The notes beneath the pieces are model-generated. The model was not told the DNA's origin. It made no database searches and saw nothing but the letters and a program-made list of their open reading frames with translations. Shown here piece after piece: positions 52,539 through 64,000 of a stretch of 64,000 nt of DNA. Source of the DNA: Ecdyonurus torrentis (Eukaryota; Arthropoda; Insecta; Ephemeroptera; Heptageniidae); the NCBI GenBank assembly GCA_949318235.1, contig OX439131.1, positions 50,052,105-50,116,104 of the forward strand. Reading direction: 5' to 3'. The number at the start of each line of letters is the position of its first letter. Position 1 is the stretch's first letter. A program made the position numbers and the translations under genes.

Positions 52539-52994
52539 TTCATAAATAACAAGACACTTTTTTATAGAATTAAATTTTACAGGTATAAATGCACTAAAGG
52601 AGAATTACATTAAATTAATAAAAAATAATAAAAATAATAATAATTACACGACAAAAAATAAATTGTGTTGACGAGCGGACTTCAAACAGCACAGCCAAGC
52701 ACAGCTGTATATAATGTGACGAACGAAAAGTATTACGCGCGGGAAAAAAAAACTTTTAAAAGTTTTTAGGATCATAATTGAACACCATAAACTATATATT
52801 TTTTTACTATTTAGGTATAAAAAGATACGCATACACTCTATCTCACTTCGATTTATTTACACGTTGTAAAATATGAATGCCTTATGCACAGCAAGTGTGA
52901 TAATACATCATAAAATATTTCTTGCTTTTGTACCAAAACGCTTGTTGCTATGGCAACGTCTTGTTGACATAGCGCCCAACAGTACGAAATTTCA

Positions 52995-53144
52995 AGTTCA
53001 CGGTTAAAGTTCTCGGTTAGCTAACCGAGAACTTTGAGTGAAAATTCATGTCTGCAACTTACCAAGCAAAAGTTAACCGTGAACTAACAATCGAGTTCTC
53101 GGTTAGCTAACCGGGAGCTAACCGTGAACTGCAACTTACGGCCG
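52995..53144. promoter_or_regulatory. Right subterminal TAACCG cluster
   Basis: About seven TAACCG/CGGTTA motifs in 150 bp, including a 24-bp perfect palindrome centred on GGTTAGCTAACC near 53012-53035, plus a second TGCAACTTAC at 53064. It mirrors the left end's motif content. Confidence 0.7.
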
Positions 53145-53174
53145 TAAATGATAAAAAAGTAAGTTTGACTGCAC
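53145..53174. mobile_element. Palindromic MITE second copy, right remnant
   Basis: TAAATGATAAAAAAGTAAGT continues the sequence interrupted at 42305, as judged from the uninterrupted copy at 36455-36860. Confidence 0.7.
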
Positions 53175-53323
53175 TAAAATTAATTCAGACTCATTTTTAC
53201 TTTTTTTTTTACATCTTTATAAAAATATAATAAAAAACTATTATTTAAAAAATGTCTTGCAACTTGTCCATATTTATATATTTGGTTTTGTTGTGACATC
53301 AGACGTTACTTGAAGTGTAACAT

Positions 53324-53361
53324 TGACCTCTGTGATGACCTTGGAGTGCAGGTCAAGGTCA
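53324..53361. promoter_or_regulatory. Four AGGTCA nuclear-receptor half-sites
   Basis: The order is TGACCT, 6 bp, TGACCT, 8 bp, AGGTCA, AGGTCA: two perfect half-sites on each strand within 38 bp. The inner right one is part of TCAAGGTCA, the extended monomer site. Function is untested. Confidence 0.5.
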
Positions 53362-53480
53362 GCTGTGGTGCTCAAAATTAACTTCATGATGAAATTCTGA
53401 AACTGAAATTATTATTTTAAAATTGTGTTTACAGTTCTTTGTGATTTAAACTAAAGTTGAAAGGTTAAAATATTAACGTA

Positions 53481-53823
53481 ATAAAGCCATAGACCACATA
53501 AAACAACATGTGCTTTTGAATGAATAAACACGTAATAGGTCTTCAAAACTGTAAACAATTTTTACCAGAATATAAATTTAGCTCCACAAAAGAGCGTGAA
53601 AATACTGTAAAGTATGCAATATGCCTGACTATTTATGTTTATGACGTCAGAAACATGCAAAAATTAGTATGAAAGTGTTATGCGGGTAGCATACATGTAA
53701 ATTTCTGATCACTGCTGCAGAGCTATAGCTGGGTTTTGAGACAAACTAAAGTTATTTAAGTCATTCTTATGAAGTGTTTTGTGATATAAATGCTTATATG
53801 TTTTCTCTGGTCTATTGCTTTAA
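53481..53823. mobile_element. 343-bp MITE with TAGACC ends, copy in repeat 1
   Basis: TAAAGCCATAGACCACATA at the left and TCTGGTCTATTGCTTTA at the right are inverted. It contains GAGCGTGAAAATACTGTAAA and a central TGACGTCA. Its relative at 34734-35067 is similar throughout. Confidence 0.75.
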
Positions 53824-54254
53824 GCTGTGTGCACATGAATACTAGAGCAAATATTTAAGATTTTTTTTTTTAAATAAAACTGAAACATGAAAATTAAAAT
53901 TTAGCAGCATCTTAGTAATTTTAAATAAAAAACTTTTTTAGATTTAAAGAAAAATAAATTTAAAAATCATGTAATTTGTATTTCTACCATTATAATAATT
54001 TTAAAGTTGAAAAACAATTAAAATGTTCGCCAAACTGTTCTATTTTCTTAATTCAGATAATGATATTTATTATTCTATTTGTTATAGATTAGGATCGAAA
54101 TACACTCTATAATAATTTGTCTGAAGAATTAAAAAGTATTGACAGCAAAAATATTTTTAAAGTGGAATGTTTAACTTTCTTCTAGAAAACAACTACTATG
54201 CCATTATTAAGAAGTCCTTAGGGGCTGATATACCACAAATATTTAGAATTAAAT

Positions 54255-54555
54255 AGGCTGTATAGGGTGTATGTAGATGACGTCATATTTATTGCGCTTA
54301 GAGGCCATACTAGAGTAGTGAATAACATTGCTCAGCATAGGACAAACTTCGTTTAAGCCAATTTTCTTTAGGAAATCAGTTCATTTTTTGTTCATGTTAT
54401 TTTTCTCACATACTTGAGATACAAATTCAACATATTTACAACATTAATGCTATCAAAAATATTTCATAGTGGTTTTAAACTGGCAAAATGATTTATTTTC
54501 CTATGTCACCCATGTTATTGAGTTATCCAACATGGCGTCGACTTTAACATGAATG
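54255..54555. mobile_element. MITE family A, copy 4
   Basis: GTATGTAGATGACGTCATAT, AACATTGCTCAGCATAGG, CACATACTTGAGATAC and CCAACATGGCGTCGACTTTA in the same order as copies 1 and 5. Confidence 0.75.
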
Positions 54556-54559
54556 ATTA

Positions 54560-54814
54560 GACCATAAAAATAGCTTGAATAATCTCAAAATATATATGTT
54601 TTGTGCAATTGAATTTTCAGTAATAATGTGTATCATAACATAAATTATATAATTTATAGGTTTTTATATTTTATAAAGAAACTAAATATTACATTATATT
54701 TAATTTATCTAAAATATAATCAAATATATTTAAGAAAAGAAATTATTTATGTCTGATTTAATATTTCATTTTTTTTTAAATTGCAAAATCAAGAAAATAT
54801 AACATTAAAAAGCA

Positions 54815-54877
<63 letters not shown>

Positions 54878-55490
54878 GTAATTTCTGTTGAAATATACTG
54901 TATCTTATTTTTGTATGTTTTGAGTAAACATAGAGTTTAGAACATGATTAATATTTTATATTCACTTTGCACTTTGCATTATTTGCATATGATGCGTGTT
55001 GTATTCAAATCATAGCACGTGATCTATAGTATATATGTGCAATACACTGACTAATAATCATCATTACTATTTCTGCTCCTGTTTGATACACTTCTATTAT
55101 TGTATTAGTTATACGTGTTACTTCTGGACATTCAAAATGTACCCTTCGTAATACAAAAGTTATATAGGATGAGAGCTTCGTTCTCATCGTAAGTTTATTA
55201 TAATTACTTTATATATTATAATACTATTTCTACAACCAATAAAATACAGCAACTGTGAACACCAAATATAAACATCCTTCTTCATTTATTACATCAACAA
55301 ATCTAATAACGAACATTTTAAAAATTACCCTACATGGAGAAAATATAAAACTAAGTTGTTGTTTTGTTATATAGCCTGCTAGGCTTAACATTTTGTTACA
55401 TTTTACATACAGAGTATATTTAACTATCTGTCAACTAACTATAGTTACCAGTCAATATTACATTTGAAGATAATATTTTTTCACGAATTT
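54560..55490. other. AT-rich intergenic DNA
   Basis: Contains (AT)n at 54819-54873. No gene recognised; the small minus-strand frame at 55005-55187 has no domain. Confidence 0.4.

Positions 55491-55497
<7 letters not shown>

Positions 55498-55567
<70 letters not shown>
55498..55567. repeat. (AT)n microsatellite
   Basis: About 70 bp of AT with one TTTA interruption. It is followed by a half copy of the TAGACC MITE (about 55640-55740, GATCACTGCTCCGGAGCTAC). Confidence 0.9.
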
Positions 55568-55575
<8 letters not shown>

Positions 55576-55854
55576 TAAATGCGAGCGGTGAAATTTATTT
55601 GGAACCGAAATAGATAATTTAAAATTCTAATGAGGGTTGCATAAATTGAAATTATCTGATCACTGCTCCGGAGCTACAGTTGGGTATTAAGTCAAACTAA
55701 AGTCCCATCAAGTGTTTTGTCATATAAATGTACGTGTTTTTATTATGTTTAAGCCTTTTTATATGTACAACCTTTTTTCTCTCTATCTCTCTCGCTCTTT
55801 TTTTTTATCAGAACTATTTTTCCTCGCATTCTATAGATTCGTTGCACGCATATT

Positions 55855-56140
55855 TAAGAGCCGCCATCTTGTTGGTCAAGAAAACATAGACCAGCATAGG
55901 AAAAACATCAATTTTTAAATTTATAATAACAAACGAAGCTTCCAACTTCAATCAAAGTCTAATTTTGTAGCTCTTAATGAGTTTCAAAAGAATATGAAAA
56001 AAATTTGTTCAGTTGCAATAAACTGTTTTGTTGTGAAAACTTAGTAGAAATGATTTTTTTCCTATGCTGGACAATGCATAAGGCATTAGGCACATACACT
56101 ATGCCACAAACATGGCGACAAAGCGCAAGGATGTGAAAGA
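55855..56140. mobile_element. MITE family B, apparently full-length copy
   Basis: Runs from GAGCCGCCATCTTGTTGGTC through GACCAGCATAGGAAAAACA, GTAGCTCTTAATGAG and CCTATGCTGGACAATGC to AACATGGCGACAAAGCGCAA. It is about 286 bp and serves as the reference for the split copies. Confidence 0.7.
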
Positions 56141-56575
56141 GGACTATAATACAAAATATAATAAAATGGTACAAAATAATAATTACAGTAACAATAGAAT
56201 AGTTACTTAGATGAAGTTTTTATATTGTAAAAAAATACAATATTGTTGGAAAAAGACATAATTAGTTGAAAAATATCATATTATTATTTTTAACTCTCTT
56301 TATGGTTTATTTTAGCACCATTTTTAGGCATGTTAAAAAACATTTCTTTATAGTTATAAGTAATCATTGGAGATATTTAAAATTGTTGTAATTTGCCGCT
56401 AAATATTGAGAAGTTCAAATAGTTCGAAGTTGTCACACATGATGGCAGCACTCATCAAGCATGATAATCAACACACAACATACAAGATAGCGACACCAAG
56501 TGGTTCCATGTATAACAGCGGACCATGTTAAAGGATAAGAGCTTCACAGTTTAGCCACTAGATGCCGCTAGTGTC
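56140..56575. other. Intergenic DNA
   Basis: A phrase ACATACAAGATAGCGACAC at 56479-56497 repeats the start of the palindrome at 56581. No gene recognised. Confidence 0.4.
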
Positions 56576-56580
56576 GTTTT

Positions 56581-56774
56581 GTACCGTCAAGATACTACAT
56601 ACAAGATAGCGACACAAACTGGTCCCATGTAAATTTTAGCTGCATTGTGATTGGTCAATATTGATCACGTGACGTTCAACTCGGGCGCTGATTGGCTTAG
56701 AGGCTCATTTTGAATTTCGCGGTGGCCCAATTTTGCCGAGCGTGTCCTTACCTTGTATGTAGTATCTTGGTACA
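56581..56774. mobile_element. 194-bp MITE with GTCAAGATACTACATACAAG ends
   Basis: The left end GTCAAGATACTACATACAAG is inverted at the right as CTTGTATGTAGTATCTTG, with GTAC bases outside both. The interior is GC-richer, with two ATTGG boxes and CACGTGACGTT. A relative fragment begins near 56479. Confidence 0.75.
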
Positions 56775-56912
56775 ATTTAAGTATATTGTGGCGGCAGAAA
56801 GCAGACAACAAAATATGTGCGTCAGAAGTAGAAAATAATAGTAGAAACTTAGCAAACAAAGAAAGTACATGCAAAAAGAAAATATATAATATAAAATCTT
56901 GTAAACGTATAT

Positions 56913-57385
<473 letters not shown>

Positions 57386-57387
57386 GA

Positions 57388-57507
57388 ACAGCTCTGGTCA
57401 AAATTGCCCAACAATTTGCATAGACAGCCCGCTACTACACTATGTTCTATTATGACAAAACGCAGTGGCTGCCACTGCCCCGTTCGGGAACTTTCGGCCA
57501 GAGCTGT
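57388..57507. repeat. 120-bp imperfect hairpin
   Basis: ACAGCTCTGG at the left and CCAGAGCTGT at the right; inner TGGC/GCCA and GGGC-type pairs. MITE-like and GC-richer than its surroundings. Confidence 0.6.
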
Positions 57508-57611
57508 TGTGCGTATATTGCATTTAAAAAAAAAGTAGGTAAAAACTAAAATTACATAAAATACTTTAAAAGTTATTAACGAATCTTTTTAAAATTTTAA
57601 TATACTTGAGT

Positions 57612-58176
<565 letters not shown>

Positions 58177-58350
58177 GGTTCACAAAAATTTATATTTTTA
58201 TGTTTTTTCATGTTTTTAGATATTTTTGGATGCTTAAACTTTACATTATAAGCTTTACCTTGGGGGTCGATGCTGATTTTCTTAATGATTTGGTTTCAAT
58301 ATTATACAAAGCTTAACGATGCTCACTTACCTGCGTGTGGGTCTTTGTGT

Positions 58351-58352
58351 AG

Positions 58353-58432
<80 letters not shown>
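58351..58432. repeat. (AT)n microsatellite
   Basis: About 80 bp of AT with two phase breaks (TTAT). Confidence 0.95.
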
Positions 58433-58525
58433 ATTAGATATTATATATAATATAAAAATATAAATATAAATAGTATATTATTTTAAAAACGTCACAAAAG
58501 TGTGTTTAGTGATAAAATAAACAAA

Positions 58526-59282
58526 CTGACAGCTCAACAATACTAACAATGTGCTAGCAGACGACTTTGTGTTCCTATCTACATTTAACATGCTTTCTTA
58601 TGGGGCAATAAAGCAGCTATAACTCCACTGGATGTAGTAAATGCCAAGTTAGTCAGTTTTAATTTTTTTTCACTCATGGAATTTAAATTTCAGGAAAGCA
58701 AAACTCTTAAAGTCTAGCAAGCTACTGTTAAAAATTTGCGGTCTGCGAAATATTTGTAACTCAAGTTATAGCTGCTTCATTGCCCCATAAGAAATCATGT
58801 TAAATGTAGACAGGAACACAAAGTCGTCTGCTAGCACTTTGTTAGTATTGTTGAGCTGTCAGATACCAAGTTATAGCTGCTTCATTGCCCCATAAGAAAT
58901 CATGTTAAATGTAGACAGGAACACAAAGTCGTCTGCTAGCACTTTGTTAGTATTGTTGAGCTGTCAGATACCAAGTTATAGCTGCTTCATTGCCCCATAA
59001 GAAATCATGTTAAATGTAGACAGGAACACAAAGTCGTCTGCTAGCACTTTGTTAGTATTGTTGAGCTGTCAGATACCAAGTTATAGCTGCTTCATTGCCC
59101 CATAAGAAATCATGTTAAATGTAGACAGGAACACAAAGTCGTCTGCTAGCACTTTGTTAGTATTGTTGAGCTGTCAGATACCAAGTTATAGCTGCTTCAT
59201 TGCCCCATAAGAAATCATGTTAAATATAGACAGGAACACAAAGTCGTGTGCTAGCACTTTGGTTGTATTATTGAGCTGTCAG
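58526..59282. mobile_element. Palindromic element with one arm expanded to five 105-bp copies
   Basis: The left arm, 58526-58625 (CTGACAGCTCAACAATACTA to AAAGCAGCTATAACTC), is single. Its inverse at the right is repeated in tandem with GTAGACAGG at 58806, 58911, 59016 and 59121 and a diverged copy at 59226, exactly 105 bp apart. The first four are almost identical and the last, outermost copy differs most. A partial relative lies at 63583-63630. Confidence 0.85.
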
Positions 59283-59289
59283 ATAAACC

Positions 59290-59630
59290 TACTTTTGCAT
59301 CGTCTGCTATTATATTTGCCTGGTCACTAATTGTCTGCTATGGTGTGCCGTCGTCCGGTGTTTATATTGTGCCTCAGGTCTCTTATGTCTATCCTATATT
59401 GATATATCTTAACTTGACTTTTGTATTACGTTCAATAATTGCAAGGTTTTGAAACCATGATTGAAACAACAGCAAATTAAATATGTTTTATTTAAACACT
59501 TTTAATAACTTTTTTAATTCTTATTCATTTGTCTGCGCCAATATTCATGACAAAACTAAATGCATCAGTTAGGTTATTGATACAGTTGACAAGTTAGAAA
59601 TAATTGTCAATAATTCGTCACCTCAGAAAA
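59290..59630. other. Intergenic DNA
   Basis: No gene recognised; mixed composition at 59290-59400, then AT-rich. Confidence 0.4.
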
Positions 59631-59631
59631 T

Positions 59632-59748
59632 CAGAAAAACAATGTCATATCTGCAAAAAAAATTGATTCAATTCTGAGCCTTATTTAGTATCAACATAAG
59701 GCTCAGAATTGCATCCAAATTATTTGCATATACGACATTGTTATTCTG
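59632..59748. repeat. 117-bp hairpin with roughly 50-bp arms
   Basis: CAGAAAAACAATGTCATATC, then CAATTCTGAGCCTTAT, pairs with ATAAGGCTCAGAATTG, then GACATTGTTATTCTG. The loop is 11 bases. Confidence 0.85.
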
Positions 59749-59749
59749 A

Positions 59750-60432
59750 AATGACAAATATACAAGTAAAAAAAAACATAGTATAAAAATACAAATTGTA
59801 TTTAAATTGTGTCATCATTCATTTATTTATTAATTTATTGAGTAATGCTCTTATTTAATAGGAAAACTTTTAGTTTTTTTTTAATGCTACAAAATTATTT
59901 GTTTTCATTTTATGATATATATTGTGACAACTACAGAAATTAGCCTTAATATACATTTCAGTTCTTTTATATACTTTTAATTTTCTTTGTATTTCGAGTA
60001 TTTTGGTTATGATTGATTTCGTTACTTTTATAAAGCTTAATATTATGTTTAATTTTCATTGATAAAATTTAGCTTATTGTTTATTTGTAATTATTTTGTA
60101 ATTACTTATGATAATTTTAATTGCCTATCACTCTTAGAAACTTTATCAAAATAAAAGAATTATTTGAAAGTTCAAAATTATGAATAACAATAATTTAAGA
60201 AACAATTCAACGAATTCTGGAGTTGTTATTTAATTTTCATTTCTCTTCAATCTTTTTAGTAAACTGTGTAATGAATAACTGAAAAAATTAATAAACACAT
60301 AAAAAATAATTTAATATGAATAAATAAATGTATTAAAAAATAGATATAAATAAGATATTTAAGGTCGACCAACTCGACAATTAATATTTTAACAAACTTC
60401 ATTAATAAATAATAAATATAAATAAATATGAA

Positions 60433-60467
<35 letters not shown>

Positions 60468-61630
60468 ATGAATAAATAAATCATTAAATAAATAAATAAT
60501 AATAATAAGTGAAAAAAGAAGTATTGTAATCAATAAAAATAAATAAATAAAGATAATTAAACAAGTGCATTTAAAACAATTTTTATTTCAGTAAGATTAA
60601 AAATTTACACATACAATTATTTATAAACTTACAATAATAACAATTACTTATAAATAATTTTTTACATTTTATAAATTATTAAAAATGACAAATATTTGAT
60701 GTTAATCATTATTATTAGGAAATAAAAGAAAAATAACTTTATAACCACTTTTAAAATAGAAACTATTTTATATTAATAAAATATCCTGAACATTCAAAAT
60801 AGAAAATATACTATAATATTACATTTCTTGCAAGTGGTCTATTGGTGTAAAGTATATAATTACACACCGCATACCCAACAAATAATCTATGATTTTGTGT
60901 TTTAATTAAAAACATATCGCCACTGTCACGTCCAAATTGCGTATTTAAAACAAACAAGATTTTTGATGTTGATGATATTGTCCATGATGTTGATATAAGG
61001 TATTTTGTATTAAACAGGTAATCCAAACCCAGAAAAAGTACTTCCGGTGAATTAAGTTTATCGATTGTTTGATGCCTGTGTTTTTAGAGCCATAAAAGCT
61101 AATGTAAATCAGGTAAAGTTTACAGCTCTCGTGTCAGTGAATACTGGACTTTGGTCTCACATAAGTGATATTGTAACAAGCCTCAATTCACTGATCACAT
61201 TTTAGAGTTATGCTCTTCAATTTGGCGATTATCAAATTTAAATGAGAGGTGATGTAAAAATAGCATTTTTATAAATTATTAATGTGATTTTTATTTTGTA
61301 ATTTGTTGGCTGACTGACCAATGAAAAACATTTCGAAATCAAATATTTTCTCTTATCACAATTTTTTTCTATCATAAAAATTTATAATTGCATGGATAAA
61401 TAACAAAAATCAATGCTATGAATTAACCAATATATAAGGTAAGAAATTAACATTTAATATTAAAACTGTTAAAAAATAAACAAAAAATGACTTAGCGAGT
61501 GTTTGATGTCCCAGCTGTTTCCTGTTTTGTGGTCAACGAGCTTCTCTTTGGATTACCTGTTTTAATTTAAATTCCTTATATAGCAATAGGTCGAACAGCT
61601 GTAATTTAATTTTGCCTAATAATCTATTAT
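59750..61630. other. AT-rich intergenic DNA
   Basis: Includes an (AAAT)n tract at 60420-60500. No gene recognised; the 60811-61026 minus-strand frame shows no domain. Confidence 0.4.
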
Positions 61631-61634
61631 ATAT

Positions 61635-61700
61635 AAAAGTGGCGCTGGGATCTGGGGGAAATTTTTAATGTTCCCCTTGATCTCAGCGCCGCTTACTTTT
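61635..61700. repeat. GC-rich hairpin
   Basis: AAAGTGGCGCTGGGATCTGG then GGGAA at the left pairs with TTCCCC then TTGATCTCAGCGCC and GCTTACTTT at the right across a 10-base loop. Confidence 0.8.
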
Positions 61701-61788
61701 TACATGTTGATTGTTGCGGCGAAAATTTGAACTACATCAACAAGATATCGCAACAACACAGAAGCTCACCAGCATGAGTGAACTCTGT

Positions 61789-62098
61789 CTATAGGGCGTA
61801 TGCAGATGACGTCATATTTATTGCGCTTTGAGGCCATACTGGAGTAGTGCATAACATTGCTCAGCATAGGACAAACTTCATTTAAACCAATTTTCTTTGG
61901 GAAATCGTTTAATTTTTTTGTTCATGTTATTTTTCTCACATACTTGAGATACTAATTCAACATATTTACAACATCAATGCTCTCAAAAATATTGCATAGT
62001 GGTTTTAAACTAGCAAAACGATTTTTTGTCCTATGCCTCCCATGTTATTGAGTTATCCAACATGGCGTCGACTTTAACATGAATGCATACACATTATA
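61789..62098. mobile_element. MITE family A, copy 5
   Basis: CTATAGGGCGTATGCAGATG, AACATTGCTCAGCATAGG, GAGATACTAATTCAAC and AACATGAATGCATACACATT. It sits directly beside dispersed repeat copy 2. Confidence 0.75.
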
Positions 62099-62275
62099 AG
62101 ATTTATGTAATGTTTAAGTTTAACTGGACTAAAATTAATTCAGACTCATTTTTACTTTTTTTTACCTCATTATAAAAATATAATAAAAAACTATTATTTA
62201 AAAATGTCTTGCAACTTGTCCATATTTATATATTTGGTTTTGTTGTGACATCAGACGTTACTTGAAGTGTAACAT

Positions 62276-62313
62276 TGACCTCTGTGATGACCTTGGAGTG
62301 CAGGTCAAGGTCA
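62276..62313. promoter_or_regulatory. Four AGGTCA half-sites, second copy
   Basis: Identical arrangement to 53324-53361 with all four hexamers perfectly preserved. Confidence 0.5.
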
Positions 62314-62432
62314 GCTGTGGTGCTCAAAATTTACTCCATGATGAAATTCTGAAACTGAAATTGTTATTTTAATATTGTGTTTCCAGTTCTGTGTGATTTA
62401 AACTAAAGATGAAAGGTTTAAATATTAATGTA

Positions 62433-62778
62433 TTAAAGCCATAGACCACATAAAACAACATGTGCTTTTATGATAGAATAAACACGTAATGGGATCTTCA
62501 AAACTGTTGACAATTTTTACCAGAATGTTAATGTAGCTCCACAAAAGAGCGTGAAAATACTGTAAAGTATGCAATTTGCGTGACAATTCATGTTTATGAC
62601 GTCAGAAACATGCAAAAATTAGTATGAAAGTGTTGTGCGAGTAGCATACATCAAAATTTCTGATCACTGCTGCAGAGCTACAGTTGGGTTTTGAGACAAA
62701 CTAAAGTTATTTAAGTCATTCTTATCAAGTGTTTTGTGATATAAATACTTATATGTTTTCTCTGGTCTATTGCTTTAA
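62433..62778. mobile_element. 346-bp MITE with TAGACC ends, copy in repeat 2
   Basis: TTAAAGCCATAGACCACATA at the left, GGTCTATTGCTTTAA at the right. Same internal landmarks as 53481-53823. Confidence 0.75.
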
Positions 62779-63127
62779 GCTGTGTGCACATGAATACTAG
62801 TGCAAATATTTAAGATTTTTTTTTTTAAATAAAACTGAAACATGAAAATTAAAATTTAGCAGCATCTTAGTAATTTTAAATAAAAAACTTTTTAGATTTA
62901 AAGAAAAAATAAATTTAAAAATCATGTAATTCTTATTTCTACCTTTATAATAATGTAAAGTTGAAAAACAATTAAAAAATTCGCAAAACTGTTCTATTTT
63001 CGTAATTAAAATAATGATATTTATTATTGTATTTGTTATTAGCGCAAGTCATAGCGGCCAGGCTGTGCCAGAGGTCTAAAGTACAGATATGAAGCGAGGT
63101 TTGGAACATTTGTATTTAAAAAGGGAG

Positions 63128-63137
63128 GGAGAGAGAC

Positions 63138-63207
<70 letters not shown>
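63128..63207. repeat. (GA)n microsatellite
   Basis: About 80 bp of GA with one ACATAG interruption at its start. Confidence 0.97.
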
Positions 63208-63209
<2 letters not shown>

Positions 63210-63211
<2 letters not shown>

Positions 63212-64000
63212 GTTGCAATTTAATATTAAGTTATTTGAAAAGTAACTTATAAGTAAAGGTTATACCGTGTTAAGATTTGACGCTAAAATATCAATCATCA
63301 TTTATTATTCAAAAAATTGAAAGTACGCAAGGTGGCAGCAAACAACCCGCGTAAGGATAACCTGGAAAACGCAATACGCTTCTTTTTTTTTTTGGGTGGG
63401 TAGATTTTTTTGAAAATTTTATATAGAATTTAAATTATCCAAGGCCAGGTTGAAAGTTGATATATATTAAGTATGCACGCTGGCCTTAAGTTTTGACTGA
63501 TTTGTTATAAAGTAAAGAGATCAACTGCCAACTGCCAGCCTAGCAAGGCAACAATGTAATAACAAATCAACTATAGCCTGTATTTAACATGCTTTCTTAT
63601 GGGACAATGGAGTAGCTACAACTTGACTTACCTAACTAACACTTTACATTTTTACTTTACTTTAATAAGCATTAAATCTTTTTGACATGATTTTTAAAGT
63701 AGAAAATAATTTTTAATTTTCTAACTTAAGTAATTAATGTTTCTTGTTTGATATGAAGACAAAAAATGTCACAAATTTGAAACTTTTATTACTTTTTTCT
63801 GTTATATCAAAATTTAATTTATTTACCTTCATGTTGTGAATATAATCATGTAAAATTGTGGCGATAAACTGTGGCGATAACTGAAATAAAAATAGTTATT
63901 ATATTGAAATGACTTTTATTCTTAATATTTAACATTGACATTTTATGTAAAACTATAAAAACAGGAAAAGGAAGTGCCGGAAGCGGAAATCACGTGACAG
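63210..64000. other. AT-rich intergenic DNA to window end
   Basis: Bases 63583-63630 are a fragment of the 105-bp unit (TTAACATGCTTTCTTATGGG). The last 40 bp become GC-richer. No gene recognised. Confidence 0.45.

Larger units (their letters stand above)
53160..54085. repeat. 0.9-kb dispersed repeat, copy 1
   Basis: Closely matches 62110-63042 from ACTAAAATTAATTCAGACTC to TAATGATATTTATTATT, including a MITE at 53481-53823 and the AGGTCA half-site cluster at 53324-53361. No coding content. Confidence 0.85.
62110..63042. repeat. 0.9-kb dispersed repeat, copy 2
   Basis: Matches 53160-54085 at high identity throughout, including the AGGTCA cluster at 62276-62313 and the MITE at 62433-62778. Copies end at the same TTTATTATT phrase. 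Confidence 0.85.

Overview
This is a eukaryotic, strongly AT-rich stretch with spliced genes, long introns, very many simple repeats and a dense, nested load of transposable elements. It has no bacterial features. A secreted C-type lectin with a coiled-coil neck, tRNA-derived SINEs, HARBI1-type and mariner transposons and hundreds of bases of (AT)n, (GA)n and tetranucleotide repeats fit a lophotrochozoan invertebrate, most likely a gastropod mollusc. The taxon is an inference only.

Only one ordinary host gene can be supported: a three-exon, plus-strand gene (TATA box 11920, non-coding exon 11953-12020, signal-peptide exon from 14471, main exon 22294-23226) for a 333-residue secreted C-type lectin-like protein. 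A frameshifted 155-nt exon of a stomatin-like gene lies at 2842-2996 (minus).

The rest is mobile DNA. From 1 to 10.6 kb: foldback elements, tandem arrays, small palindromic MITEs (one nested in another with a TTA duplication) and an uninterrupted 1.7-kb CACT array. From 12 to 23 kb: the lectin gene, its introns filled with palindromes, satellites and (AT)n. From 24.6 to 30.6 kb: dead coding elements (a tnp2-like transposon protein, a retrotransposon gag fragment, three mariner transposases). From 30.6 to 42.3 kb: SINEs, MITEs and a hAT-type element with an exact 8-bp duplication.

The centrepiece is a 10.8-kb PIF/Harbinger transposon at 42306-53144. It has perfect 15-bp terminal inverted repeats, a TAA target duplication, an intact HARBI1-like transposase gene and an intact four-exon Myb/SANT-like gene, arranged tail to tail. 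Both ends are packed with TAACCG motifs, plausible docking sites for the Myb-like protein. It sits inside a palindromic MITE whose uninterrupted sister copy at 36455-36860 shows the empty site. An intron of the Myb-like gene carries a 4.1-kb foldback structure whose 1.35-kb arms each contain about eleven copies of a 103-bp unit. Arms built of tandem arrays recur at 255-1640, 20255-21000 and 58526-59282, which is the most unusual pattern in the window.

From 53 to 64 kb: two copies of a 0.9-kb repeat carrying four AGGTCA half-sites, further MITEs, a 565-bp AAAG array and gene-free AT-rich DNA.
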